Below are positions 10,970 through 20,048 of a stretch of DNA of 25,337 bases, piece after piece. The translations under genes and the position numbers were made by a program. This stretch comes from an uncultured Mucilaginibacter sp. Its GTDB lineage: Bacteria; Bacteroidota; Bacteroidia; Sphingobacteriales; Sphingobacteriaceae. The stretch is from positions 1-25,337 of the forward strand of contig NZ_CAMLOV010000072.1 of the NCBI RefSeq assembly GCF_946481715.1. Direction: 5' to 3'. How positions within the stretch are numbered: the stretch's first letter is position 1; each line of letters begins with the position of its first letter. The notes beneath the pieces are model-generated. The model was not told the DNA's origin. It saw only the letters and a list, made by a program, of their open reading frames with translations, and did not search any database.

Positions 10970-13081
10970 ATGATGAAGCCATGTAGCACTATAAGCTTGT
11001 GCGTTTTCTTATTTATTACAACCAATTTACTTGCACAAAACCCTAAACTAACGCTCGATTTAACGAAGCCTGGAGTAACTGTTAGCCGGCAGTTGTATGG
11101 GCTGATGACCGAAGAGATCAATCATTCTTATGATGGTGGCCTATATGGAGAATTGATCAGAAACCGGGTATTTAAAGATAATGCTAAAACGCCCGAAGCA
11201 TGGAGCCTTCTGCAGGAAGGCGACACCAAGGCATCTATGCATTTGGTTGCGGGCGAGCCCGACAATGTCCCGATGGATCAACGCGGGCACGCAATCAATA
11301 GCTCACTTACAACTTGTTTAAAATTGGTGGTAGAAACCGACGGTGAGAGAGCAGGAGTTGCCAACGAAGGTTATTGGGGTATCCCGGTAAAACCTAATAC
11401 AACCTACAAAGCTTCTTTTTATATTAAAGGTTTAGGCAGCACACCACCGCGCCGCCGTCCGGATGGCTCTACCTCAACCCCAAATTCCCCTGTTATAGAA
11501 AACAACACAGCCGGCCCGATAACCGTAAGCATAGAAAGCAATGATGGGAAAAGCGTTTACGCCACGGGAATTATTACCCTCGTTAAAAGCAATTTTTGGA
11601 AAAAATATGAACTGAAGTTAACTACTGCATCTGATCTAAAGCCAACAGCGGATGCCCGCTTTGTTATTTCAACCAATCGTAAAGGGATTTATTATTTAAA
11701 CCTGGTGTCCTTATTCCCGCCCACTTATAACAACAGGGCCAACGGTAACCGCATTGATATCATGAAATTGATGGCTGATATGAAACCGGCTTTTTTAAGG
11801 TTTCCGGGCGGTAATTTCCTCGAAGGGCCAAAGTTAACCGATGCTTTTCCCTGGAAAACAACTTTAGGGCCGCTTGAAAGCCGGCCCGGTCATAAAGGCT
11901 CATGGGGCTACCGTGCAACCGACGGTATGGGATTGCTTGAGTTTTTGGAATGGTGCGAAGATATAAAAATGGAACCTCTGCTGGCTGTGTTTGCTGGCTA
12001 TTCGCTCGATGGTGACCACGTAGATGCAGGCCCCTTATTGAAGCCTTATATCGAAGACGCCTTAAACGAGATTGAATATATAACCGGTGATGCCCATACG
12101 TACTGGGGCGCAAAACGCGCCGCTGACGGCCATCCAGCGCCATTTAAATTGCGGTATGTAGAAATTGGTAATGAGGATGGTTTCGACGCATCGGGAAGTT
12201 ACGATGGGCGTTTCGCGCAGTTTAATGATGCTATTAAAGCTAAATATCCAGCTTTAAAATGTATTGCAACAATCGGTGGCAGAGATTTCCTTGGGGTGCG
12301 CGGCAAATTAACTATCCGTAAACCCGAGATTGTTGATGAGCACTACTACCGCAACGCCTGGGAAATGGAAGAGGATGCCGCCCACTATGATAATTATGAC
12401 CGAAAAGGATTTAAAGTATTTGTTGGCGAATGGGCAACACGAGAAGGTGCGCCAACTACTAACCTGAATGCAGCACTTGGCGATGCAGCCTGGATGACGG
12501 GTATGGAGCGTAATTCAGATCTCGTTATCCTGTCGTGCTACGCGCCACTTTTTGTGAATGTTAATAAGGCTACGTCCACCGTGCCAAAAGCATGGCAATG
12601 GGATTCGGACCTAATCGGTTATAATGCCTTAACAAGTTTTGGGTCGCCATCTTACTACGTGCAAAAACTATTTAGTAGTTATATAGGTAATAAAGTTATA
12701 CCGTTAGCCGGTGCTAATATCCCAACCCAAACCAGGCCCGCAACTAAAAGAGATAGCGCGGATAAAAAGATGCCGCAGCCAATACCGGCGATGTTTTACG
12801 TAGCTACAAAAGATACAAAAACAGGTAAAATATTTTTGAAAGTAGTAAATGCTACAGGTAAGCTGCAGCCGGTAGATATCGAATTGAACGGTGCAGCCAG
12901 GTTATCTTCCGAAGGTACCCTCGTTGTGATAAAAGGCGATAAACCGGAAGATACCAATACGATTGATGATCCGGAAAAAATAATTCCGATCACGTCTTCT
13001 GTAAAAGGGCTGAGTAAAAAGTTTACAAGAACGTTCGACCCGTATTCGGTAAGTGTGCTTCAAATTAACACGATTAAATAA
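10970..13081 (+). CDS. GH51 alpha-L-arabinofuranosidase, secreted
   Basis: Retaining alpha-L-arabinofuranosidase that removes arabinose from arabinoxylan or arabinan. The 703-residue product has a signal peptide ending NLLAQ|N (23). The N-terminal strand typical of clan A GH51 follows (LYGLMTEEINHSYDGGLYGELIRNRVF, about 42-68). Next comes an inserted CBM4/9-like beta-sandwich (about 75-250), a TIM barrel (about 255-575) and a C-terminal beta domain. Catalytic residues are visible: acid/base Glu402 in YVEIGNED and nucleophile Glu487 in FVGEWATR. FLRFPGGNFLEG (275-286) is another core motif. A basic, Pro/Ser/Thr-rich loop (about 157-178) interrupts the CBM-like domain. ATG also occurs at 10973, so the start could be one codon later. 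It is the first gene after the strong promoter and is cotranscribed with the next GH43 gene, 30 bp downstream. Confidence 0.95.
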   Translation: MMKPCSTISLCVFLFITTNLLAQNPKLTLDLTKPGVTVSRQLYGLMTEEINHSYDGGLYGELIRNRVFKDNAKTPEAWSLLQEGDTKASMHLVAGEPDNVPMDQRGHAINSSLTTCLKLVVETDGERAGVANEGYWGIPVKPNTTYKASFYIKGLGSTPPRRRPDGSTSTPNSPVIENNTAGPITVSIESNDGKSVYATGIITLVKSNFWKKYELKLTTASDLKPTADARFVISTNRKGIYYLNLVSLFPPTYNNRANGNRIDIMKLMADMKPAFLRFPGGNFLEGPKLTDAFPWKTTLGPLESRPGHKGSWGYRATDGMGLLEFLEWCEDIKMEPLLAVFAGYSLDGDHVDAGPLLKPYIEDALNEIEYITGDAHTYWGAKRAADGHPAPFKLRYVEIGNEDGFDASGSYDGRFAQFNDAIKAKYPALKCIATIGGRDFLGVRGKLTIRKPEIVDEHYYRNAWEMEEDAAHYDNYDRKGFKVFVGEWATREGAPTTNLNAALGDAAWMTGMERNSDLVILSCYAPLFVNVNKATSTVPKAWQWDSDLIGYNALTSFGSPSYYVQKLFSSYIGNKVIPLAGANIPTQTRPATKRDSADKKMPQPIPAMFYVATKDTKTGKIFLKVVNATGKLQPVDIELNGAARLSSEGTLVVIKGDKPEDTNTIDDPEKIIPITSSVKGLSKKFTRTFDPYSVSVLQINTIK

Positions 13082-13111
13082 TCGTAATTGCAGCAAGAGG
13101 TATTTACAGTT

Positions 13112-14095
13112 ATGAGAAGTGATAATAAAATTACGGTGTTATTGTGCGGGTGCCTATTATCAATAAGCAATTGCCTTGCCCAAAATCCAATTATTAAGCA
13201 CGTGTTCACGGCAGATCCGGCACCATTGGTTTACAAGGACACCGTGTTTTTATACACCGGGCACGACACTGCTGCCGTTGGTGTAAAAGGATACAAAATG
13301 CCCGATTGGCTCGTTTGGTCGTCAACAGATATGGTTAATTGGACCAATCGCGGAGCTTGTGTTTCTACTAAGGATTTTGCCTGGGCTTCCGGCGATGCAT
13401 GTGCAGCTCAATGTACCTATCGAAATGGTAAATTTTATTTTTATGTATCAATAACCCATAAGCAAAACCAGGAAAGCAAAGGCGGCATAGCAATTGGCGT
13501 AGCAGTTTCATCCAGCCCTACGGGGCCGTTTAAAGATGCCTTGGGAAAGGCCCTGGTGATTAATGAAATGACGGTAGACAAACCGCATGCATGGGACGAC
13601 CTGGATCCCTCAGTATTTATTGATGACGACGAACAGGCTTACCTTTTTTGGGGAAACGGCAGCTGTAAATACGCTAAGCTGAAAGCTGATATGACCGAAT
13701 TGGATGGCCCCATAAAAAGTTTTACCCCAATAAATTATACAGAAGCACCGTGGATTTATAAACGTAATGGCTTGTATTACTTGGTTTATGCTGCCAATTT
13801 CCCTGAGACTATAGAGTATAGCACGGCTAAGAATATCAATGGCCCATGGAGTTATGGCGGGTTGATAGAAGATAAGGTGCCAAACAGCACAACTACACAC
13901 CCGGGTATTATAGATTACCATGGCAAAACGTACTTTTTTTACCATAACGGCAGTTTGCCCGGCGGCGGCGACTACAGGCGAGCCGTTTGCGTGGATTACA
14001 TGACTTATAATACAGACGGAACTATAAGAAAAGTAGAACAGACCACAGAGGGTGTTGCCCCTGTTAAACGCACTAAACGAACCAATAAACTTTAA
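13112..14095 (+). CDS. GH43-family glycosidase (arabinofuranosidase/xylosidase), secreted
   Basis: Single-domain GH43 beta-propeller enzyme of 327 residues. I chose ATG 13112, which starts a signal peptide ending NCLAQ|N (24) and has AAGAGG about 12 bp upstream; a TTG eight codons earlier is in frame but less likely. Catalytic residues in the expected order are base Asp35 in FTADPAPLV, pKa modulator Asp165 in WDDLDPSVFIDDD, and general acid Glu211 in YTEAPWIYKRNGLYYLVY. His263 in TTHPGI is the conserved His of the propeller core. There is no C-terminal beta-sandwich, unlike the next gene. The operon position between GH51 and a second GH43 fits removal of arabinose or xylose from xylo-oligosaccharides; the exact linkage is not known. 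Confidence 0.92.
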   Translation: MRSDNKITVLLCGCLLSISNCLAQNPIIKHVFTADPAPLVYKDTVFLYTGHDTAAVGVKGYKMPDWLVWSSTDMVNWTNRGACVSTKDFAWASGDACAAQCTYRNGKFYFYVSITHKQNQESKGGIAIGVAVSSSPTGPFKDALGKALVINEMTVDKPHAWDDLDPSVFIDDDEQAYLFWGNGSCKYAKLKADMTELDGPIKSFTPINYTEAPWIYKRNGLYYLVYAANFPETIEYSTAKNINGPWSYGGLIEDKVPNSTTTHPGIIDYHGKTYFFYHNGSLPGGGDYRRAVCVDYMTYNTDGTIRKVEQTTEGVAPVKRTKRTNKL

Positions 14096-14099
14096 CAAT

Positions 14100-15674
14100 A
14101 TGAGACATTTTTTTACACTGCTGAGTATCGCAGTTACCCTCCTTTTTGTGCCGCATTTGGCTAAGGCGCAAAAGAAAGCTGTTAACCCGATTATATACGC
14201 CGATGTTCCGGATTTGAGCATGATTCGTGTAGGCGATACCTATTATATGAGCAGCACTACTATGCACATGAGCCCCGGTGTGCCTATAATGAAATCGAAA
14301 GACATGGTAAACTGGAAATTGATTGGCTACGCATATGATACCTTAGCCAATGTAGATGCGATTACTTTAACCAATGGAAAAAATACTTATGGCCGCGGTT
14401 CCTGGGCCAGCAGTCTTCGTTACCATAAAGGAGTTTTTTATGTTACTACTTTTGCCCAAACTACAGGTAAAACCCACATATATACTACAAATGATATTGA
14501 AAAAGGCCCTTGGAAATCCGTATCGTTTAAACCCGACCTGCATGACCATTCCTTGTTTTTTGACGACGACGGGAAAGTATACATGGTGACCGGAGCAGGA
14601 AAGTTAAGGATAGTTGAGCTGAACGCAGAGGTTACCGGCATAAAACCCGGCGGAATCGATCAAACCTTGATTGAAAACGCCAGCCTGCCTTCCGGTGATA
14701 ATGGCGGGCTGGGTGCAGAGGGTTCACAGTTGTTTAAGGTAAACGGAAAATACTATTTGTTTAATATCACCTGGCCACGAGGAGGCATGCGCACAGTAGT
14801 AATACACCGGGCAGATAAAATTATAGGCCCATATGAGGGGCGTGTTGCCCTTCAGGATAAGGGCGTTGCGCAAGGCGGATTGATCGACAAGCCGGATGGC
14901 ACATGGTATGCATACCTGTTCCGCGATTTTGGCGCGGTAGGGCGTGTGCCTTATTTAGTACCTGTAAAATGGGAAAATGGATGGCCGGTTTTAGGCAATA
15001 ACGGCAAAGTGCCGGATACGCTTGATTTGCCAGTATCTAAAGGCCTTATCCCCAGCTTGGTTTCTCCTGACGAGTTTACGCGTAAAAGAGGGCAGCCCGC
15101 GTTATCACTTGTTTGGCAATGGAACCACAATCCTGATAATAGCCTATGGTCTGTTACGGCTCGCAAAGGTTATTTAAGGCTTACCACTGGCAGGATCGAT
15201 ACTAATTTTTTAATGGCCCGGAATTCTTTGACACAACGGACAATCGGCCCCGTATGTACAGGTTCTATATCACTCGACATATCTCATATGAAGGATGGTG
15301 ATTTTGCGGGGTTAGGCTTATTACAAAAAAACTACGGCCTTACAGGAGTTAAGTTAAATGGCAAAAGCAAAACCATTGTAATGGTAAATGCTACTACCGG
15401 CAAGCCTGTAGAAGCGGCGAGCCTCCCTCTAAACCAAAATAAGGTTTTCTTTAAGGCCGAATGTGTTTTCACAGATAAAAAAGATACTGCGAATTTCTTT
15501 TACAGCCTTGATGGGAAGGTATGGACCCCCATCGGTACACAATTGAAAATGGCATACACTTTACCTCACTTTATGGGCTACAGGTTCGCATTATTTAACT
15601 ATGCTACAAAAGAGGCTGGCGGATCAGCTGATTTTGATTACTTCCATATTACAGACAAAGTTTCAGAGGAATAA
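14100..15674 (+). CDS. GH43-family enzyme with C-terminal beta-sandwich (GH43_12-like), secreted
   Basis: Two-domain GH43 enzyme of 524 residues from ATG 14100, which lies 4 bp after the previous stop and so is translationally close-coupled. The signal peptide ends AKAQ|K (24). The propeller (about 28-320) carries base Asp38 in ADVPDLSMIRVGDTYYMSS, pKa modulator Asp149 in LHDHSLFFDDDG, and acid Glu207 in GAEGSQLFKVNGKYYLF. The common PDPS and HDPS motifs read PDLS and HDHS here, as I recall for the GH43_12-like group. The C-terminal domain (about 325-520) resembles the concanavalin-like beta-sandwich of GH43 beta-xylosidases and arabinofuranosidases, which shapes the active site. It is the last gene of the GH51 block; no good terminator follows. 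Likely alpha-L-arabinofuranosidase; the subfamily is from memory of motif style. Confidence 0.92.
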   Translation: MRHFFTLLSIAVTLLFVPHLAKAQKKAVNPIIYADVPDLSMIRVGDTYYMSSTTMHMSPGVPIMKSKDMVNWKLIGYAYDTLANVDAITLTNGKNTYGRGSWASSLRYHKGVFYVTTFAQTTGKTHIYTTNDIEKGPWKSVSFKPDLHDHSLFFDDDGKVYMVTGAGKLRIVELNAEVTGIKPGGIDQTLIENASLPSGDNGGLGAEGSQLFKVNGKYYLFNITWPRGGMRTVVIHRADKIIGPYEGRVALQDKGVAQGGLIDKPDGTWYAYLFRDFGAVGRVPYLVPVKWENGWPVLGNNGKVPDTLDLPVSKGLIPSLVSPDEFTRKRGQPALSLVWQWNHNPDNSLWSVTARKGYLRLTTGRIDTNFLMARNSLTQRTIGPVCTGSISLDISHMKDGDFAGLGLLQKNYGLTGVKLNGKSKTIVMVNATTGKPVEAASLPLNQNKVFFKAECVFTDKKDTANFFYSLDGKVWTPIGTQLKMAYTLPHFMGYRFALFNYATKEAGGSADFDYFHITDKVSEE

Positions 15675-16012
15675 ATATAGTTGAACGAATAATTAAAAGG
15701 CTACAGCGACCAAACGCTGGTGGGCGATTATAGCCCAATTACTGCCGCAATAATACATTTGGTGTGTCATTATGAACAAATGTGTTATTGCAGCAATTTC
15801 TATATCTATAGTTTTGGATGGTGGCTTTAATGTACGCCTGCATTTTAATATTATAAACCGTTGCTGCCTAGTTTAAATTGCTTTTTAGGTTTGTTAGTAT
15901 TCGGCATGGCACGCTAACAGCCCGAGTAAGCGCGATTTTAAACAATCCGCTATGGAACAGGACCGTAAATTCTAAAACCAATCCGCTGGATGATGGATAA
16001 CCTATATAACCT
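15675..16012 (+). promoter_or_regulatory. Intergenic region before CE15 with a possible promoter
   Basis: This 338-bp gap has no credible gene. Near its start are two small hairpins, CAGCG/CGCTG (15704-15719) and GGGC/GCCC (15722-15735), without a T-tract, so termination is doubtful. TAGGTTTG at 15886-15893 is a perfect -7 box, but the nearest TTG (15861-15863) is 22 bp upstream, longer than usual. A 9-bp direct repeat CAATCCGCT occurs at 15943-15951 and 15979-15987, 36 bp apart. CE15 may thus have its own promoter. Confidence 0.4.
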
Positions 16013-17554
16013 ATGAAGAGAGTTGTTTACCTTCTGTTTTTTTTCTCATTACGCATTTCTGCTCAAAATATAACCACTCCGGCCGTAGTTGGCTACCCGT
16101 CGGTTGTCAATTTCACTTCAGAGCAGAATAGCGATAATATGATGAAGCAATTGGGAATAAGGTCTCTGCGGCCGGGGCCAAGCGGCGATGAGAAAGCGCC
16201 AAACCATGCAAATTATGATGAAGCCCTTGCCAATCCGTACCCGGATTACCCCGATGCTTTAACTTTAAAGAACGGCAAGAAAGTAATTACTGCTGCGCAA
16301 TGGTGGAAACAACGCCGCCCGGAAATAGTTGAAGACTTTGAACGCGAAATATATGGGCGTGTACCTAAAAATGCCCCGAAAATAACCTGGGAGATAAAAG
16401 TAACAGACCGCGAATTTATGGGCTTCACTCCGGTTATCGCGAAACAATTGGTTGGCCATGCTGATAATTCAGAATACCCGCTTATCAATGTAAATATCGC
16501 TATGACCTTGGTATTACCGGCTAATGCGAAGGGGCCTGTGCCTGTGCTGATGATGTTTGCACCAAATTCGCTTCCTGCTCCGGCACAGCCTGCAAAGGAG
16601 GAATTAGAGCAAATAAATCAGGCGGTAAAGGAGATGCTGTTAAATGCACATCCCGAACTTAAACCTGTTTTTGATAAATATCCGGCGTATAATATGATAG
16701 CGGCTCAGAGCTATGGCTTTAACCCATTTGCACCAAGGCCACCCGGCGATTTGCCTGCCGCCCAGCAGTTAATTGCCGATGGCTGGGGATATGTGCTTAT
16801 TGACCCTGCAAGTATACAGGCTGACAACGGAGCAGGCCTCACAAGGGGCATAATAGGGCTCGTAAACAAAGGGCAGCCACGCAAACCCGACGATTGGGGC
16901 GCCTTGCGCGCCTGGGCATGGGGCGCATCGAGGGCCTTGGACTACCTTGCATCTGAACCGATGGTAGATATAAAGCACGTTGGCATAGAGGGCGTATCCA
17001 GGTACGGAAAGGCAGCACTGGTAGCTATGGCGTTCGACGAAAGGTTCGCCATGGGGCTTATTGGTTCATCGGGTGAGGGCGGCACTAAGCCGAGCCGCCG
17101 CAACTTTGGCGAGGCTTTAGAAAGCCTTACAGGTGGCGAACATTATTGGATGGCTGGTAATCTCATGAAATATGGTGCCAGCGATGCAACCTTTGGAAGC
17201 AAAACCGCCAATGAACTGCCGGTAGATTCCCATGAACTGATTGCTTTATGTGCGCCCCGGCTCACTTTTATTAGCTACGGAGTCCCCTCGCAGGGAGACG
17301 CTAAATGGCTGGACCATCAGGGCAGCTATATGGCAGCTATTGCGGCAGGTTCGGTTTTTAAATTATTGGGCGCTAAAGATCTTGGCTTTTCAAACGATTA
17401 TAAAACCGAGAAAATGCCTGCAGTTAATGTGGGTATCTTAGATGGGGAACTTGCCTGGCGGCAGCACGACGGAGGGCATACGGATGCACCTAATATTAAG
17501 TATTTTATTAACTGGGCTGACAAATTTATGGGGCGTCTGATTAAGAATCAATAA
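16013..17554 (+). CDS. CE15 glucuronoyl esterase, secreted
   Basis: 4-O-methyl-glucuronoyl methylesterase family, which cuts ester bonds between xylan glucuronic acid and lignin alcohols. The product has 513 residues with a signal peptide ending RISAQ|N (18). The family signature G-(C/V)-S-R-x-G-K is present as GVSRYGK, giving nucleophile Ser329. His489 in RQHDGGHTD is the likely catalytic His, and Glu355 in SSGEGG is a candidate acid. DWGALRAWAWGASRALDYL (294-312) and the WW pair in TAAQWWKQRRPEI (93-105) are typical of bacterial CE15. It has an extra helical segment (about 187-245) in a lid region. It stands first in a run with uronate catabolic genes, which supports uronate release from glucuronoxylan. 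ATG 16013 is supported by the signal peptide. Confidence 0.93.
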   Translation: MKRVVYLLFFFSLRISAQNITTPAVVGYPSVVNFTSEQNSDNMMKQLGIRSLRPGPSGDEKAPNHANYDEALANPYPDYPDALTLKNGKKVITAAQWWKQRRPEIVEDFEREIYGRVPKNAPKITWEIKVTDREFMGFTPVIAKQLVGHADNSEYPLINVNIAMTLVLPANAKGPVPVLMMFAPNSLPAPAQPAKEELEQINQAVKEMLLNAHPELKPVFDKYPAYNMIAAQSYGFNPFAPRPPGDLPAAQQLIADGWGYVLIDPASIQADNGAGLTRGIIGLVNKGQPRKPDDWGALRAWAWGASRALDYLASEPMVDIKHVGIEGVSRYGKAALVAMAFDERFAMGLIGSSGEGGTKPSRRNFGEALESLTGGEHYWMAGNLMKYGASDATFGSKTANELPVDSHELIALCAPRLTFISYGVPSQGDAKWLDHQGSYMAAIAAGSVFKLLGAKDLGFSNDYKTEKMPAVNVGILDGELAWRQHDGGHTDAPNIKYFINWADKFMGRLIKNQ

Positions 17555-17663
17555 ATGGCATTAACACAGTTTATAAGTTCATCATCAAAGCAAATTGTAG
17601 CCATATTCGCTCCAAATAATTTAAAATGGGCTTGGGAGCGGTAGCCTATATATTAATTCGAGT

Positions 17664-18476
17664 ATGCAACAGTTTTCTCTTCAGGGTAAAGTAATTGTAG
17701 TAACCGGTGGTACCGGTATTTTAGGCGATGCCTTTGCAACTGGGATAGCCAATGCCGGTGGTACGGTAGTAATATTAGGCAGGAATTTGAAAGTGGCTGA
17801 ACTGCGTGCCAAAAAAATAAATAATGCAGGTGGCAAAGCACTGGCTGTATCAGCAGATGTGTTAAAGCGCGATGAGATTTTGGCAGCAAGGGACAAAATA
17901 ATCGCAGAATTTGGAAAAATTGACGGGCTTGTAAACGCCGCCGGCGGTAACATGCCAGGTGGAATTGTTCAACCTGAGGCAGATGTTTTTGACCTGAATA
18001 TGGATGGGCTACGCCAGGTTATGGAACTGAATTTATGGGGCACGTTGCTTCCAACACAATATTTTGGCAAAGAGATAGCAAAAAACGCAACTGGAAGTAT
18101 TGTAAATATATCCAGCATGGCATCTCAAAGGGTTATTACCAAGGTTTTGGGTTACACGCTTGCAAAAACTGCTGTAGATGCATACACCAAATGGTTTGCA
18201 GTGGAAACCGCCAACCGCTATGGCGACAAAATACGGATGAATGCAATAGCCCCCGGTTTCTTTCTTACAGAACAAAACCGTGCTTTGCTCACCGAACCTG
18301 ACGGAAGTTATACCACCCGGGGCAAACTCGTAGTAGCGCAAACGCCATTTAAACGTTTTGGCATACCCGATGAACTGGTTGGCGCACTTGTGTGGTTATT
18401 GAGCGATGCCTCCAAATTTGTTACCGGAACGGTTATAAATATAGATGGTGGTTTTGCTGTAAATAGCGGTGTTTAA
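17664..18476 (+). CDS. uxuB: SDR-type D-mannonate oxidoreductase (fructuronate reductase)
   Basis: Cytoplasmic short-chain dehydrogenase that probably reduces D-fructuronate to D-mannonate with NAD(P)H, the step before UxuA. It has 270 residues and no signal peptide. The Rossmann motif TGGTGILG (14-21), NAAG (91-94), Ser150/Ser151 in NISSMAS, and Tyr164-x3-Lys168 (YTLAK) form a complete classical SDR active site. The C-terminal INIDGGFAVNSGV is typical. SDR-type UxuB is known from Bacillus and Bacteroidota and is unrelated to the long-chain E. coli UxuB. Specificity rests on motif style plus context: CE15 110 bp upstream and an ExuT-like transporter and uxuA downstream. A gluconate 5-dehydrogenase-like activity is the main alternative. 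Confidence 0.85.
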   Translation: MQQFSLQGKVIVVTGGTGILGDAFATGIANAGGTVVILGRNLKVAELRAKKINNAGGKALAVSADVLKRDEILAARDKIIAEFGKIDGLVNAAGGNMPGGIVQPEADVFDLNMDGLRQVMELNLWGTLLPTQYFGKEIAKNATGSIVNISSMASQRVITKVLGYTLAKTAVDAYTKWFAVETANRYGDKIRMNAIAPGFFLTEQNRALLTEPDGSYTTRGKLVVAQTPFKRFGIPDELVGALVWLLSDASKFVTGTVINIDGGFAVNSGV

Positions 18477-18581
18477 AGCTTTAACGACTGTTTGATAATT
18501 GGTTACAACGTCAGCATACCGGTAAGCAAATAAGGAATAAGTTGTAAAAGAAAATATTGTAAAATAATTAAAACCTGAGAA

Positions 18582-19895
18582 TTGATTGAGCCTAAAATTC
18601 AAAATTATCGATGGACTGTTTGTGCATTGATTTTTTTCGCAACCACTGTTAACTACCTCGACCGGTCTGTTATTAGCTTACTCAAATCGGAACTGACTGT
18701 AGAATTCAAGTGGGACGACGGGGATTATGCCAATATCGAAATCGCTTTTAAAGTCGCTTATTCACTGGGGCTGCTCGGTATTGGGCGTATAATAGATTAT
18801 TTAGGGACAAAAAAAGGCTATTTATTGTCGACTTTTTTTTGGAGCATCGCAGCAATATGCCATGGTTTTGTTAGCAGTACGTTCGGTTTCGGTGTAGTTC
18901 GTGCAGCACTTGGTTTAAGCGAGTCGGGTAACTTCCCCGCGGCAATAAAAACCGTTGCAGAGTGGTTTCCTCAAAAGGAACGGGCAATGGCTACCGGGAT
19001 ATTTAATTCGGGGGCAAACGTTGGTGCTATAATTGCCCCTTTAACGGTACCTTTTATAGCTGTTTTATGGGGTTGGCGTTGGGCTTTTATCATAACAGGG
19101 GCAATAGGATTTATTTGGATCATACTATGGTTGATTTTTTACGAGATACCGTCCAGGCAAAAGCGGTTGACTACTGCCGAGCTTAATTATATAAATTCAG
19201 GTAACGAAGAAAGCGATCCTCAGCTGTTACCATCGCGAATGAGCTGGATTAAATTGCTTGGTTTTAGGCAAACGTGGGCTTTTTCTATCGGGAAATTTTT
19301 GACAGACCCAATTTGGTGGTTTTACCTTTTTTGGTTGCCCGATTTTTTGCAGAGCGAGTATCAAGTAACCGGTACAGCAATGGCCTTGCCGGTTGCATTG
19401 GTGTACACGCTATCAGCATTTGGCAGCGTTTTGGGAGGGTATATCCCCAAACTGTTGATGGAAAAGAAATGGCCGGCATTTAAAGCACGTAAAACAGCAA
19501 TGCTTTTTTATGCCATAGCAGTTCTTCCAATCGTTTTTGCACAAGTTTTAGGTAGCTTAAACATGTGGCTGGGTGTGTTGATTATTGGTTTAGCTGCATC
19601 TGCACACCAGGCATGGAGCGCCAACATCTTTACAACTGTGTCAGATATGTTTCCTAAGAGTGCAATAGGTTCTGTAACCGGAATTGGCGGGATGTTTGGG
19701 TCGGTAGGCAGTGTTTTATTGTCGCTATTAGTGCAAAAAAAATTGTTCATTCACTTTCGGGCTATTAATCAAATAGAAACTGCCTATTATATTATGTTTT
19801 GCGTGTGCGGCGGTGCCTATATATTAGCCTGGCTTATTATGCATTTTATGGTTCCGAGGCTTAAACCTATAAATTTCAACAACGCTAAGAACTGA
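18582..19895 (+). CDS. exuT: MFS hexuronate transporter, ExuT-like (TTG start)
   Basis: Inner-membrane major facilitator of the anion:cation symporter family, 437 residues with about 12 hydrophobic segments. The N-terminal NYRWTVCALIFFATTVNYLDR is nearly diagnostic of the ExuT/GudP group. GRIIDYLGTKKG is the loop 2-3 motif. ALGLSESGNFPAAIKT, EWFPQKERAMATGIF and GWRWAFIITGAIG are family signatures. It likely carries D-glucuronate released by GH67 across the inner membrane with protons. The start must be TTG at 18582, or the adjacent ATT: an in-frame TGA at 18576 closes the frame upstream and no Met codon precedes the first helix. This implies low initiation efficiency. It follows uxuB by 105 bp. 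Whether it accepts 4-O-methylglucuronate is unknown. Confidence 0.9.
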   Translation: MIEPKIQNYRWTVCALIFFATTVNYLDRSVISLLKSELTVEFKWDDGDYANIEIAFKVAYSLGLLGIGRIIDYLGTKKGYLLSTFFWSIAAICHGFVSSTFGFGVVRAALGLSESGNFPAAIKTVAEWFPQKERAMATGIFNSGANVGAIIAPLTVPFIAVLWGWRWAFIITGAIGFIWIILWLIFYEIPSRQKRLTTAELNYINSGNEESDPQLLPSRMSWIKLLGFRQTWAFSIGKFLTDPIWWFYLFWLPDFLQSEYQVTGTAMALPVALVYTLSAFGSVLGGYIPKLLMEKKWPAFKARKTAMLFYAIAVLPIVFAQVLGSLNMWLGVLIIGLAASAHQAWSANIFTTVSDMFPKSAIGSVTGIGGMFGSVGSVLLSLLVQKKLFIHFRAINQIETAYYIMFCVCGGAYILAWLIMHFMVPRLKPINFNNAKN

Positions 19896-19932
19896 AGGTG
19901 AATGCAGTTAAAAATGACAAAAATAATTTATT

Positions 19933-19948
19933 ATGCAATCGATTGCAT
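19933..19948. promoter_or_regulatory. LacI-type operator, perfect 16-bp palindrome
   Basis: ATGCAATCGATTGCAT reads the same on both strands, with a central CG as in operators of LacI-family regulators. Its right half contains the TTG (19943-19945) that is the -33 element of the uxuA promoter, so a bound repressor would block polymerase. No LacI-family gene is in the window. A uronate-responsive regulator is inferred from the gene it precedes. Confidence 0.75.
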
Positions 19949-19972
19949 TTAACAATATTTAAGCTACTTTCG
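19943..19972 (+). promoter_or_regulatory. uxuA operon promoter (-33/-7), overlapping the operator
   Basis: TTG at 19943-19945 and TACTTTCG at 19965-19972 are separated by the canonical 19 bp; the -7 box differs from TAnnTTTG by one base (C for T). Transcription should begin near 19979, giving a leader of about 70 bases before uxuA. The weak -7 box suits a regulated promoter. Confidence 0.65.
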
Positions 19973-20048
19973 TTTCCCGATATGTAATAATGAATTGTTT
20001 AAGCTAACAACAATTCACAAAATCATTTAATGAACTAAATATTTTAAA

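Noticed and set aside
13610..14221. 203-codon minus-strand frame opposite the GH43 pair
   Set aside because: It spans two well-supported plus-strand genes and has no family similarity that I can see.
15704..15735. Two small hairpins after the GH43 gene as a terminator
   Set aside because: The stems are only 4-5 bp and no T-tract follows, so I do not call termination here.
15943..15987. Direct repeat CAATCCGCT as a regulator site
   Set aside because: Only two 9-bp copies, lying downstream of the promoter candidate, with no similar copies seen elsewhere; kept as a note in the intergenic entry.
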